60,000 nt of DNA from Adiantum capillus-veneris (taxonomy: Eukaryota > Streptophyta > Polypodiopsida > Polypodiales > Pteridaceae). The position numbers were made by a program, and so were the translations under genes. The notes under the pieces were generated by a model. It saw only the letters and a program-made list of their open reading frames with translations, was not told the origin of the DNA and did not search any database. Below, one piece after another: positions 1 through 11,860 of this stretch. How positions within the stretch are numbered: position 1 is the first letter of the stretch; each line of letters opens with the position of its first letter. Location of the stretch: NCBI GenBank assembly GCA_014529385.2, contig CM043965.1, positions 11,832,412 through 11,892,411 on the forward strand. The letters are read 5' to 3'.

Positions 1-1130
1 TGGAAACCAACTGTATCGGAGAGGTAAGGATTAACATTTGCGTCTTTGTGAAAATGACGAATATATTCTCATTTAGAACAAGCACATGCTGGATTAGCTG
101 GAGGTCACTTATTTAGTGAAACCACTACAAGAGCAATATTAATGGTAGGCATATGGTGGCTAACACTTTTTGTAGATGCCAAGGAATACGTTCAAAGGTG
201 TGATGCATGTCAACAAGAAAAAATGCCAACCCGTGTAGATAGCATGCCTTTAAGACTAATGATGGGGGCTAGAGCTTTTGCAAAATGGGGTATAGACTTT
301 GTTGGGCCAATACATCCACCCGCTTATAGAACCCAAGGTAAATATATCATTGTAGCTACGGAGAGGAAGAGGCTAAAGCAACTCAGAAGAATGATGTCAG
401 AACCACTGCCGCATTCTTGTATGAGTACATGTTCACAAGATATTGGTTTCCAATAGAAATTGTCAGTGATAGGGGCACTCATTTCCTCAATGAGGTAATT
501 GAGTATCTGCTTAATGAATTTATGGCCATCCATAAAAAATCAACTCCCTGTCACCCACAAGCACATGGACAAGCTGAGCATACAACTAAAATTCTTAGCT
601 ATGTATTGACTAAAGTGGTTAGTTTAGGACAGACAGATTGGGAAATGAATCTCCATGTTGCTCTATGGACTTATAGAGTTTCATTCAAAACATCTTTAAA
701 TGCTACACCCTTTAACCTTGTTTATGGTCTTGATGCCATACTGCCAATAGAATTTCAATTGCCGACACTAAGGGTAGCTAAGGATCTTGAGTGGACTGGG
801 CATGAATTGTAAGAGAGACTTGAAGATTTAGAAAAGCTTGATGAGAAAAGGCTAACTGTTGTAGCTTACATCTATGCACAAAAGCGTAAACAAGAATAGT
901 TTTTTAATTCCCATCTAGTTACAAAAATCTTGAGAAAAGGGGACTTAGTTTTAGTCTATTCCCTTAAGCAACACATTCCTAAGTTTAAGAAAAAGGGAAA
1001 CGGACCATTTGTCATTGAAGATGTATCTCCAAGTGGAGCAATTAAATTGTCCACCATAGGATGGTGAACCAATGGCTAATTGGATTAGTGGATGTTGTTT
1101 AAAGAAGTACAATTTGCTACTAACCAATGA
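1..1130 (+). pseudogene. Ty3/gypsy integrase, 3' part of element A pol (decayed)
   Basis: This is the integrase end of a gypsy polyprotein, the enzyme that inserts retroelement cDNA into chromosomes. The window opens inside it. A zinc-binding HHCC domain is readable (GLAGGHL, then CDACQQ near 200-225). The catalytic core follows: first Asp in KWGIDFVGP (about 285-310), second Asp in VSDRGTHF (about 460-485), and the Glu in HGQAE (about 560-580). All three acidic residues survive. A frameshift lies between about 345 and 430, and stops follow position 812. From 930 to 1050 the usual post-core module is seen (KGDLVLVY, then KKKGNGPFVIEDV). No chromodomain is visible. The residues seen are standard for gypsy integrase; the lineage within gypsy is inferred. 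Confidence 0.88.
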
Positions 1131-1179
1131 ATGCTAGAAAGAATGCGTACAACAAAGCAACGAAAGATAAAATGATAGT

Positions 1180-2405
1180 AGGTTATTGATGAAGCCCAAG
1201 AAGAAGCTCAGATTTGAGTACTCAAGTGGAAAGCTGCTCTCAAGCATCAACAGATACCTATTCCCATCAACACTTTGGAGCTAGATGACCGACAATGGGA
1301 ATTACAAAAAGATGCAATGTCAACAGATGATGAATGGTTAGACGGAATGGACCTTCGCATCAAAGTACAGCTGAACAATTATAGCACAAATGCATTGATC
1401 CAATACAGGAGCTTGAGTGAATACAGTCAGTTATTCCACGTACAAGAAAGAAACAAGTCAATCTTTGACTGTAGGAATAGTGACTATTTAAGGATGCAAC
1501 AAGAACCCAACACCAACCTTGGGAGTAGTCAACTTAAATGTCATAGTACATGGATGTTCATGCCCTCATCAATTTGTATGCTTACCAGATGAACACATCA
1601 ATGATTTTTGGAATCTCATGGATGCGGACATACAAAGCAATACCAGATTGGGATACCAATCAGCTCAAGCTATCACCTAAAGGCGGACAACTCATTGTTC
1701 CAATTGCACCAAGCAAGGAGGAATGGAAAGGAGGTTACCAATAGAGAAAACCACAAAGCAATCAATCTTTTCCATCCTATTGACAAGAAAATGCTACAAG
1801 TAGCATGCAAGGAGTCAGGAAATTTGGGTACCAAAAGCAAAACTTAAAGACAAACCGATTCAAATCTAGGTGCCCAAAACATCATCTACCGTACCAAAGA
1901 TGGTTCCAAAGTTCAAAACACAAAGAGGAGCATCTTTGAGCAGGGAACCTATAACAAAATGGATTTGGAAGAACAAGGAGCACTTATCTTCTTCGCAAAC
2001 TGTAAAACCAATCAAGAAATGGAGAGTTAAGACTCAAAAGACTTAACCACAACATTATGGCCAAGGCAAACCAAGATACCAATGGAAGATAAAAGCTCAA
2101 CAACCATCATTATTGATACCCCACATCTTAAGAAATCTGCATACCAAAGCATCCTGAGGGTACGATCAAGCAAAGAGCACACAAGCTATAAGATTTGGTT
2201 TTTGGAAGACAGCAAAAGAAAACTTCGACATCAGAAACCCTTGCATTAATTACTCAAGACCCAACTCTTGCACATCATAATGGTTTGAACTGCAATGTTC
2301 TTCAAATCATGGTAGAGCCAACCAAGGCTATGCATAGAAATGATTGTTCAACCCATGAACACAATCGTACGCCATCTAGGAGGGGTGGAAGGGAACTAAG
2401 TAGTT
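1180..2405 (+). pseudogene. Decayed Trp/Lys-rich tail downstream of integrase (element A)
   Basis: Broken coding sequence follows the integrase in all three plus frames. Readable pieces include CSCPHQFVCLPDEHINDFW (about 1540-1610) and a long basic stretch with repeated W-V-P-K, KWIWKNK and KKWRVK motifs (about 1830-2090). A similar Trp/Lys/Pro-rich stretch follows at 8,373-8,750 in element B, so it belongs to the element family. The basic, aromatic composition would fit nucleic-acid binding, but that is inference. I recognise no named domain. Confidence 0.45.
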
Positions 2406-2418
2406 AAGGGCAATGTTT

Positions 2419-2434
2419 GAAGAGGGAGGAAAAC
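2419..2434 (+). promoter_or_regulatory. Internal polypurine tract-like site, element A
   Basis: Sixteen purine-rich bases (gaagagggaggaaaac) end the coding remnants, about 5 kb before the 3' LTR. Element B has a matching tract (aggaagggggaagaaac, 9,051-9,067) at the same place in its gene order. It could be a second plus-strand priming site, or the sequence before this point could end at another LTR. No TG-start LTR is clear here. Confidence 0.4.
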
Positions 2435-4139
2435 GTTTAATGATAACATGTGATTTTTTTTGCAAAATCACCTAATAATGCCCTTACAAATCATCAACAG
2501 GGGAAATCTAACTGAGAACATCTCTTTGATGAGTGTAAATAGTGTATATACTATGAAAAAATCATTAAAAAACAGTCTTTTTTTGTTATTTTTCATCATT
2601 GTTTTTTACATTGAGACTTAAAAATAGAGAAATCCAACAAAAAATAATAAATCTATGTTTTTCAATAGATTTTCTTAATTATTGGATTTTTACTTTGCTT
2701 TTTTAGCGCATTTTGTTATTTTCTTTGATTTTTTTAAATAAACAGGTCAAAAATTAATAATAAATAGCAAATTAGCTCAGATGGAAAAACTGAAGATACA
2801 TGGATGATCAGAAGGGTAAGGCAAATAGTCACAAATAATTTCAATCAAAATCTGCAATGGAAGCGGGAAGCCTAAATTAGGTGGCCAAGGCCTACTTTTG
2901 CAGAATTCTTGTTGAATGAGCTACAGGAATCTGATTGAGGAAATTTTTGAGTCTAACATAGATTTCATGGCCTAGTAGGACTAACAAGGGAATCTGGGGA
3001 AAATGGTTCCGGAAGCCCGAGTATAGATATCCATAGTAATCTAAAATCAACTCATTTCCACTTGTCTCCCTTGGAAAGAGAGCTTTCGACCTTCTTCGCG
3101 CGCGAATTCAGGAGTCCACAGTCGCCCGTTTACAGCGCCGTCTCACACGAGACATGAGGGGTAAGTTCTATACTATCAATGATCCATTCCGATGACCGGT
3201 AGCTAGTCTAAACCCAAGGAAAAAACCCTAGAATTCGAGCAGTGCAGGAAGTCCTATGGCCAAAAATTGACCATAGCGGCCTGTCAACTCAACCAAATTG
3301 GACGCGACTTGAAATGTAGCATGTCCCCATATAATAGAACACTTATATATCACTAGTTGACCATTAGGCAGGGGTCGAGGGGGTTCCCAAGTACAAAAGC
3401 TAGGTTTTTGGCAGATGCCATAATTGGATTTTGACTCCACAGACAGCTTGTGGACTGGGTCTGTACACAATGTATATGGTTGGTTTCATAAATACAATCA
3501 AGGCAAGCTCCCAAAAAGCAAAAAACAGCTCGAAGGTACAAAGCGTCAAATTTGACATATGAAGTTAAACTAACTCCAAATGGGCCAAAACTGGATGAGT
3601 AGCTTCAGAACTATGTCACGGATAAGTCTAAAGCTTCAAAAGTGACTAACCAAATCCACAGGCCATGCAGCCACAAAAATCGTGATTTCAGAGTTGACAA
3701 AGCACGAAATGATGTCGACAAGACAAAACTTTACCAAATTCAACTTAGTACTTGTTTTAGGTGTATTGAATATGTAATTTATGTCAAAATTTGTCAAGTT
3801 TAGCAAAGAAACTTGACTGATTTAAATAATCGCAATTATTTACTTTTGCAAATTTTTGGTTTGAAAATGGTACCATCACTTCACCTATCATTTGTACACA
3901 CCTATTACATGCCACATTTCAAGTATGAGCCGAAATGATCAATGATAACTTGGAAAATGATCAAAAAACGCAAAGAAGTCCTTCCAATGCAAATTTTGAG
4001 TTATCTGTCGTATTTTTTGATCCAAATCACACCATATCTCATACACAGGGTCTACATCATGCCTAGACCCAAGTTGCACCAAAAAATGTTCATTTTGATA
4101 AAAACGTTAGTAATCGCGATTATTTACTTTCTTGCAAAA
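2435..4139 (+). other. AT-rich spacer between pol and ORF-X in element A
   Basis: No credible coding was found over 1.7 kb. The stretch is AT-rich to about 2,800. A block at 2,926-3,040 is recognisably homologous to 9,595-9,710 in element B (shared landmarks ggaatc, tttttgag, catttcat and the aagtttcc/tagatatcc region), so it is conserved between diverged copies. The sequence gacatgagggg/GTAAGT (GT at 3,161) is a strong plant splice-donor match, and element B has gatatgaga/GGTAGAC at the same place. The block could be an internal promoter and leader with an intron ahead of ORF-X, or a decayed LTR of another family. Confidence 0.5.
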
Positions 4140-7100
4140 ATGGGGGAAAATTGCAACTTTGACCGAATGGGACCAAAACACATGATGTCCCAATTCTATG
4201 ATATCACAACAAAGAGAGACACAAAAGAAGCTAACAGAAGGCTCGGCCTCAGGGACTTCTACGGCCAGGAACCATGTGGCGTAGATTTCCAGAAAGCATA
4301 TGAGCTCCTGTCCACAATTAAAGAAGATGGATCAACCCAAATTACTGACCAACAAGGGCAGAAAGTCGAAGTGATTATCACAGAAAAAATCATGGCCGAG
4401 GCACTGAAGTTTCTGACGGAAGGGATGACGATGAGGGCCCCTGTTAGGAAGACAAAAGGCACCTTCACCAAGGAGATTCCTATGGCAACCTTTGTCGACC
4501 CCACTTAAAAGCAAGTGGAAGAACCAGTACGGTTGTATCATCAGCACTTCCATTTTCTAAGAAAGAGACCGCCAAGGTACACCACACCAAATCATGTAGT
4601 TGCGACTACATTCTCCCAAGTGTTGAAGTCGACAACCAGGAAACCAATTGACCACACTCAATATGTGTTATCAACACTAAAAAAAAACAAGAAATAAGGT
4701 AAAATCATGTATCTGGGTGCAGTATTGACAAGAATAGCATACCATGCTATTGGCATGGCCAACAATTTTCCGCTTCCCCAGATTAGAACACATGGACTGT
4801 GTCTGCATAGCCTTCTCCCAGAATCACACGATTGTCAAAGAGAGTTTACAAGTTAGATGAAGAATCGACAGAGAGATCTCATGAAGCTAGCAGTGAGAGC
4901 TTGGAAAATGAAGAGAGGAGGGCTAGAATAGAAGAGATGAAGAAAAAAGTAGTGGCTGCACATTAAGAAGAACCTGGACAAAATAAGGTGACGTTTGAAA
5001 GAGGAAAACAAAGCTACAAAAGAAGCCGCCAAGTTGTAGGTGAGGACCCGGCAAGGTGGGTTCTAAGAGATATAAGAGGACCCCGAACCAAGAATCCTAC
5101 AAGGAGAGAACCAAAAAATCCCAAGGATTCTCTTGAACGCATGTACGCAAAAGCAAAAGCCTTAAAGCTAAAAGAAGCTGAAAGAAAAGCAAAGGAAGAT
5201 GGAGTGGAGCAGCAGAGAGACAAGCTAAAGCAGCCCAACAAAGTGAATCTCAGCATGATCAGGATAAGATGTCTCCCAAACCATCATCACCATATACAAA
5301 ATAGAAAGACCAACCGATGCCAAGCCCTCCACCTTCACCAACTGTTAGATCCACTAAGGGCGAGGAAGCCAAAGAAAAAGATCCTGAACCAGAGGAGGCA
5401 GCAAATTTTGAGCAACCAAGGACAAATTTTGAGCAACCAAGGACAAGTGAACAAAGATAGGCTACACCTTTTACCACCACCCAATAATAAACGACCGAGG
5501 CACCCACAAGGCCTCAAGAAGACAAAGCAGTTGAGGCAACAACATAGCCTCAAGGAGAGGTAGAACCCCGAACACAACCACAAGCCATCGCAGCCACACA
5601 CAGAGACCGCTAAAACATCTAGGTAGCCTAGAGAACATGAAGCATGGGAGAGGAATGATAAAGTCATCCTGCAAGTTAATGAATATGCCAGGAAGATGCA
5701 GGAGATGACTGAAAAAATGCAAACAGCAACACTTAGCTGCAGTGCTAAGGCTAGAGAGCTGGAGATGGTCATCGATGCTCTCCAAGGAGAGCTAGAGCAC
5801 ATGATGAATGCCAGCTTAGATCTACAGAGACAAATCCAAGAGCTGAGAGATAAAGCTAAACAACAGCTAGTCAAAGAGAGAAGTAAAAGAAAATGGAAGA
5901 GGTGGGTGAACTTCTCACGAAGCGATCAGACTCCTGCAAGATCAAAGACCAACAACTAAAAGAGGTAACAAATGAACTCTTAACAATGACTCTATCAGTA
6001 CAAAAGATCCAAGTGCATCTCGACGTAGCAAATGCCTCTCTCCAATATTTAGAGCAAAGAATCAATGATCATGCAACATTTTTGTGACAGAAAAGGGAAA
6101 ATCCCGGAGTTGCCTCGATTAAAGGTACTGATGAAGTCTACAAGGCTTTGGAAAAGAAGAACAAAGATCTTGAGCTAGAGATAAATCTAGAGCAGTCACA
6201 ATGAAGAGACCTTGCACTAATGCGGGTACAAAAAGAAGAGCAACTGCTCAAGGAGATAGCAGAGCTCAAGCAAGTCAATCAACTACTGCGAGAGGGATAG
6301 CTAGAGACACAAGAAGAAGCTGGTACCTCAGAGCAATTAAACATTGAAACTCCATCAATCTCTTTTGCTGAGATGGAAACATAGCCGACAAAAGGGCTAC
6401 AAGAAGAAGACTTTCAAGTATCACTCACAGATGCAAAGCAAGTGCCCATGATCCAGCTGTCTAAAGCTGAAGAATATGCACTTAAGGAACATGTTGCTTA
6501 GAAGACAGATGAACAATAGAAAGAAGCGATGGATTGGGAGTTGAGGGTTCTCCATTCAGTCAATGTCACTCAACTCACTCCCAACCAAATCAATACACAA
6601 TGGCAACAACAATCATTGCCATATCTCTTGATCAAGGTAGAGCTGTTACAGGTAAAAGAAATACTATATAAAGATATGCAGGAAGAAGGCACAGAGGAGG
6701 TCCATCCCAGGTGGAGAAAAAGCTAGGTGAACAAGAATTCACGATATTTGATTCTGTTCACAAGAGCACCTGCAGCCCTTCAAAAAGACCCAACCTTTTG
6801 TCCTATACCACGGGTATGGACATGGCAAGCACATGAAGCACTGACTAAGAAGAGGCCTACATGGATGAACTATCTAAGATTGCCAGCTCCAGAGTAGGGA
6901 CCACCGACAGAGGAATACATGGTGAAAACCCTAAAGGACGCCATGATATTATTCAAAAGCCTCCCTGACCTCTCATGTGCCATGCTCTACAAAATTTTCC
7001 GAATGCTGCTCACATGCATTGAAGCCTTTCACGAGCTAGAGAAAGCAGGGGCATTGTGGATGTCATTCCTTGAAGGCAATAAGGGTCTTTGGTACGACCT

Positions 7101-7400
7101 AAGTGGCTAGCCTTTCGAAGAATTTCTTTACGGCTTCTACACCTGATGCATGTTCTTACCTTCTAGCAATATGTTGGCGTTTGAGGAAGCATTTTACATA
7201 GGGTTCTTCACTGGGCAGACAAAGATATTTGGGCAAGTGATTAGCAACCTAACCTCCAAATTTGTTGGCTACTCAGTCATTGAGCTCAAAAACAAGAGCA
7301 CCATGTAGTTCTTGTAGGTTCAAGACAAAGAAAGAAAGATCATATGTGAGAAAGCCTTATATGCACTGAAAGACCGCCTCCCAACTATCACCCCACAAAG
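4140..7400 (+). pseudogene. ORF-X copy A: extra 3' ORF of the gypsy element (decayed)
   Basis: This is a large broken reading frame between pol and the 3' LTR. The N-terminal part (4,140-4,860) has MGPKHMMSQFYDITTK, GVDFQKAYELLSTI and, after a frameshift, KIMYLGAVLTRIAYHAIGM. Its layout loosely recalls the 'putative plant transposon protein' domain found in Athila-type elements. A Lys/Gln/Pro-rich stretch follows (4,980-5,560). Next is a long coiled coil (about 5,640-6,500; MQEMTEKMQTATL, QLEL-type heptads). The C-terminal domain (6,660-7,400) has HPRWRK, PRVWTW, YMVKTLK, LTCIEAF and FEEAFYIGFFT. Stops are mostly TAG where CAG is expected. Copy B (11,861-14,690) shares the motifs and order. 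Function is unknown; a structural or env-position protein is a guess. Confidence 0.6.
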
Positions 7401-7441
7401 TTACTTCAGCCCATAAAGCTGTGTTAAGGGACGACACAGGC

Positions 7442-7456
7442 GAGGAGGGGGGGGAA
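7442..7456 (+). promoter_or_regulatory. Polypurine tract of element A
   Basis: The run gaggaggggggggaa sits immediately before the TGTTAGC start of the LTR. This is the position and composition of the plus-strand primer site of an LTR retrotransposon. It fixes the orientation of element A as plus strand and ties ORF-X to this LTR. Confidence 0.8.
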
Positions 7457-8372
7457 TGTTAGCAGCAAGCTGACTCGGATGCCATTTTTCGAAGATCTCA
7501 TTGTAAAAATATTTATTATTTTGATGAATCGAGAATATTGTAACTCCTACTTTCCAGATAAACTTTGTATGATGAGCGAGGGCTACAAGCTTCTAGATTG
7601 TATCAACCTGTCTTTAGTTAGAGCTCCCAAATTATTACTTTTGATCCCCAAAATCCTTGGCTAAGGTATAAAAGCTAATTTTTGTAAGTTTTTCAAAAGT
7701 TTTTGGATATTAGAAACAAAATGTGAGCTAACGACGCTCACTTCTCTCCTTCTCGTGCTTCCTAGTCCCTCCTTGGTTGTCAAAATTACAGTCGTGTATG
7801 TTGCATTGCGACCGCAGGTAAGAGCTCTATGCATTGACGTAAGCATTTCATGATATTTTGTAGATTTTGGCATTGCCGACTCGTGGTCTAATTTCATCAT
7901 AAGTAGGAATTTACACTTCAAAATCAACTACTAAGTATATGCGGGGTATTGGGGAATCATTGCTAAGCATTTAGATGCATTCTGGGTAAAAAATGACTAG
8001 GTCAAAAAATCACTGTTGTTAATAATCGTGTTTTCTGCACTTGGCCTAAAGTGAGATTGGAGACCAAAAGCATGTGTGCTTCCGTCTTATAAACATGTCC
8101 TAGAAGTTCCGTTATGTTTGGATGTTGTTTGATGCTGTAACGGATGTGATTTTTTTGCCGATGTGAGCGATTAGCTTTTGGTGATTTCAGTCATTTGAGT
8201 GTAGCTTGAGTTAGCTGCGAGTTGTTTGTTGTTTTCCAAGAGATTGACAATCTCTTGTAGCCTCTATGCACTAGTCAAGTGAGCTTCGTCGAGTCCCATG
8301 GATGACAATTGTATTTGTGGTTCTCGCTACGTTTGCAATAAAATAAAAGTAAGGTTAGACACCCGTCCCACA
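7457..8372 (+). repeat. 3' LTR of element A (gypsy, about 916 bp)
   Basis: The LTR starts TGTTAGC directly after the PPT and ends near CCCACA. It is recognised by homology to the minus-strand LTR at 23,817-24,740 (924 bp). The TATA neighbourhood (ctaaggtataaaagc, then tttttgtaa and gtttttggata) is nearly shared. So is the U5 end (gttttcc/gagagatt, atctcttgtag, ctctagtc; 8,230-8,330). The right end is estimated from that alignment, with an uncertainty of about 20 bp. No PBS follows, so the sequence to the right is not this element's own interior. It is the interior of element B, suggesting that A is nested in B. Confidence 0.75.
7667..7673 (+). promoter_or_regulatory. TATA box in LTR of element A
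   Basis: TATAAAA lies 210 bp into the LTR. The same box and its surroundings are preserved in the LTR of the minus-strand relative (at 24,499-24,507 on the complementary strand). Conservation between the two LTRs supports it as the U3 core promoter. Confidence 0.6.
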
Positions 8373-9050
8373 ACGATATATCATAATCCAAAGAACAAAA
8401 GTCACCAAAGTGCACCCCAACAAAAACAACAGAGTCAGTACAAAAAACCTATCAAGAAGATTTGGGTCAAGAAGGATCAAATGGTCAAGGAGAAGCAACC
8501 AAAAATTGCAAATATCACTCCAATGACATTTTATACAAACAGGAAGCCAAAACCGAACTCTTACCAAAAACATATATGGGTACCAAAGAAGCTACTCTGA
8601 GCTCAAAGCCAGCATACAAGATTCTGGATTCGAAAGCAACAACCTCAAGAACTGCCAGTACACCATTTTCATGGACAAACAATGGCAAGTTCCAGTCAAC
8701 TAATACCCAAAGTTCAAATTTGGAAACCTAAGGAAAGAGCGATTACAGATAGGAAAAAAATGAGCAACCTTGCTTCAAAAACTCTAATGACCATCAAAGA
8801 ACGAGCAAGAATACTGGAGGGCTTATTGTTTAGGTGACTTCACCAGGTGCATACTTCCATCCAAAGCTTTGACATTGATTGCCAATAAGCATCAGGCTTA
8901 TACCTTACTTTTGCATAGCATTAATTTTTTCATACATTATTTGAGTATGCATATAGGGCCACATTACATGGCCATCATTAGCACCTTTTTAAGTCCCACA
9001 CATAGCACATGACCGAGGGCGCAACACTATCGTCCAGGAGGACTTCGACT
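8373..9050 (+). pseudogene. Decayed Trp/Lys-rich pol tail of element B
   Basis: Broken plus-strand coding rich in Lys, Gln, Pro and Trp follows the LTR of element A. Motifs include KKPIKKIWVKK (about 8,440-8,475), KHIWVPKK (about 8,570-8,595) and IWKPKERAI (about 8,720-8,745). It parallels 1,830-2,210 in element A. No integrase core remains here, so B's pol is either deleted or lies beyond the nested element A to the left of the window. No named domain was recognised. Confidence 0.45.
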
Positions 9051-9067
9051 AGGAAGGGGGAAGAAAC
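9051..9067 (+). promoter_or_regulatory. Internal polypurine tract-like site, element B
   Basis: The run aggaagggggaagaaac closes the coding remnant, exactly as at 2,419-2,434 in element A. The shared position in two diverged copies makes it unlikely to be accidental. Its role is inferred only. Confidence 0.4.
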
Positions 9068-10540
9068 TAACACAACAAGTGAAAAAAGAGCATAATTTTA
9101 CTTGATTTTACGGGTTTTTCATGCGTTTGATTGCAAGTATTTTGGTAAAACCGAGTATATATTCCCTTCAATATTGTGTAATAACAGATGACAGAGGACA
9201 AACACCAAGATGAGCCTCTATGTGTATGTATGTATGTAAAATTCACAGTTTTCAAGCAAAAACAGTGAGAAAACGGAGCAATCCAGTCAAAAATACTATG
9301 GATGGATGTATATAGTGGTTTGCTATGCTATTATCTAATTATCTTGATTTTTTGATGATTTTTGGGTCAAGCTAGATATTTTCTTTATTTTTAATTATTT
9401 TTCAGCAAAAAACAAAGAAAAATAGAAAAAGCATGTCAAATGACGACATGGGGACAAAAGAAAAATAGGGGAGTGATCAATAAGCGAATGACAGCTTATA
9501 TTGAAGACGGGGTGCAAATATGTGAAAAGTTACGGAAAGCCAAATTGATCGATTTTTTATCTAAATGACAATTTAAAAAAAAAACAGAGCAACCGGAATC
9601 CAAATGAAGAACTTTTTGAGCCTAAAGTGCATTTCATAACAAGATAGGATCACATGTCAAATTTGGTAAAAAGTGGTACAGGGAACCCCAATATAAGTTT
9701 CCTTGGGCCCACTTAATAGCTCATTTTCACTATTCAGAAGTGAGAGAGAGCTTGAGCGACGTAGAGCGATTGAATCTTCTGCGACATTGTACGAGGCACA
9801 CAACACACCAGCTAGTGCTGGATATGAGAGGTAGACTCATTGCCATGAAATTTTCTTGTTCTACACTCCCTTTGTCGCAAAAAACTGTAAAAAATGGCAA
9901 TGTGGCTTCGCGGGAAAGAAACTGAAAAGGCCCAAAAACGAATCAACCACCCAGCTGATTGCTACAAGACTTGACAAGGGGTTAACCCTAACCTAAAAGA
10001 TCACCTCTATGACCTCCAATGAGGGTTTTAGTCAATCGAAAAAACCCTAACCTCTTCAGGTAGTACTATAGAGACTGATCGAGAAAGAATCACCGAAACG
10101 CTGCAAACCTTCATGAGAAGATATGTCTGAAGCATGTCTATAAGCCAAGTGAGCCTCCTTCTAAATTGATCATCAAAAAGTAGGCCAAAACATTGGATAA
10201 GGCTTTGGGACTGGAGAGCTTCATTTGGGCCTCACGGTCAAGCTAGGTGTTCGTTTGCCACCAAACTTCATAGACGTCATCGACATATCATCAAACAACC
10301 AACATGTAAGGTCAAACATGAAGAAAATTTGTCTTCGACAGTCTCCTCAGCAAAAGATTCTATTTGAGAGATAAATCACCAAAAAGGGCATCTGTGAGTT
10401 CAAATGATTCATCATGGCCACAGGAGGGTACTTAACAACATCCACATGTGGGGGAATTGAAGATCAAGAAGAATATTTATGGAAACACGACCACAATGAA
10501 GAAATCTCTTTTGAAGATTAAAATGCCAAGCAGGGCGTTT
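9068..10540 (+). other. Spacer of element B, first part
   Basis: No credible ORF. The part at 9,595-9,710 matches the conserved block of element A (2,926-3,040). The donor-like site gatatgaga/GGTAGAC (GT at 9,831) aligns with the A donor at 3,161 but is weaker. The rest, to 10,540, is anonymous and contains scattered ccctaacc motifs without array structure. Confidence 0.4.
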
Positions 10541-10546
10541 CAAAAT

Positions 10547-11702
10547 TGACATTATACGCATATAGTGTCTACCAGCCTTGACATGACAGGCTATTCTGGT
10601 TTTGAAGCCTCTAACTCTTTGAACACATCATCATGAGCCCCCCCACACACATCAATCACAAATGGATGTGTTGTGACCTTCATTCACTCAAAAGAGTAGA
10701 ATCATGTGTGATGACACCTCTTCAAGCCTTTTTACACACTTCACAAATTCAAAATCATATCAGAGGTCAAGGACACCTACACAATCCATATACAACCTGC
10801 CTCTGGAATTTCAAGCTGTTTTGCATTAGGAGACTTTATACGTGTATAATGTCTAAACTATTATATAGAGGACAAACCAAGAAATTCTTAGCACAGGCTT
10901 ATGCACCATGTTGTATGCAATTCATACCTTCAAATTGGACAAGTTTGGGCTAAGTGATGACCACTTGGAGGACAAAATCAAAAAATCCCTCCAAAGGAGT
11001 ATTCTAGGCCCCATCCATTTAACCCACCTCCAAATAAGAATCAAAGCTGATGAAGAGAGTCCCAGTCACCAAACGAAGCTACAAAGGAAGTCTAAGCCCG
11101 AAATCTCTATGAAGACTTTATATGCGTATATTGTCTCCCTATGGCCAAATGTCAGTTTGGGCAAAATTTTCACTTCCAAGGCCTTTATCCCAAAAATATC
11201 AACCCAAAGATCAAGTCCCATCAAATTTTGTGTCTTTTTACCTATCTTAGCCCCAATATCGGAATCCAAAGCTCTATGATTCACATTTGGCTCCAAGCAC
11301 AGAAGAAGAAGCCCAAATTAAATTCTGGTGAGACAGGAGGTTATCTCATGCTAATGACCACTTACACGTCAAGCTTGAGTTATTTTTAACAGAGTAGACA
11401 TTATATGCGTATAATGTCTCACTACTTTGAAAATGAACCTAGAGACTAACTCAAACCCATCTAAGCCCCTATAACATGATTATGAGCGCATCTACCTAAT
11501 TTCATCCCATTTGAGCCTCATATACTCAAAACTAAGCCAAAAGCGAGTTTCAAGCATGCAAGGAATTCTGGTGGTCATGCTTGCCCAAATGACATCCAAA
11601 TTGAAATCCATGCATATATTCATGAATTACATGATGAGAGTTGTGCACATGTGAAGTATCCTTTTGTTTTGAGCACTTAGACATTATATGCGTATAATGT
11701 CT
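10547..11702. repeat. Five-copy palindrome array with 283-bp period
   Basis: A 24-bp near-perfect palindrome occurs at 10,547, 10,831, 11,113, 11,396 and 11,679. The spacings are 284, 282, 283 and 283 bp. The arms are AGACATTATA and TATAATGTCT around a TGCG core. Copies 4 and 5 are identical; copies 1-3 carry one to a few changes, some compensated in the opposite arm. The roughly 260 bp between copies show no similarity that I can align by eye. A strongly diverged tandem repeat that keeps one conserved box, or a constrained protein- or structure-binding site, would look like this. It lies in the pol to ORF-X spacer of element B. I did not see it in element A. Confidence 0.85.
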
Positions 11703-11860
11703 CACAGTATCAATCTGTACCCAAAAGCATCCATAACCATATGCACTGCACCCTTAGGCCCTAATTAGGCTGCTTTTCTATTTAAAAGTCATTTGGACAA
11801 CTAGAAACTGAGAAAATGCAGGGTTAACAAACTTTTGTACTTGAAGTGTCTGTAGGATCT

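Noticed and set aside
3228-3541. Minus-strand ORFs in the spacer of element A
   Set aside because: Opposite to the element's direction, not shared with element B, no motifs.
7864-7885. PBS-like ttttggcattgccgactcg after a possible short LTR
   Set aside because: Homology to the 924-bp minus-strand LTR continues well past this point (to about 8,370), so the motif lies inside the LTR.
9980-10050. Telomere-like ccctaacc motifs
   Set aside because: Only isolated copies, no array; such motifs are common in AT-rich plant DNA.
10547-11702. Regularly spaced palindromes as a CRISPR-like array
   Set aside because: The spacing (about 260 bp between boxes) is far too long and the context is a plant retroelement.
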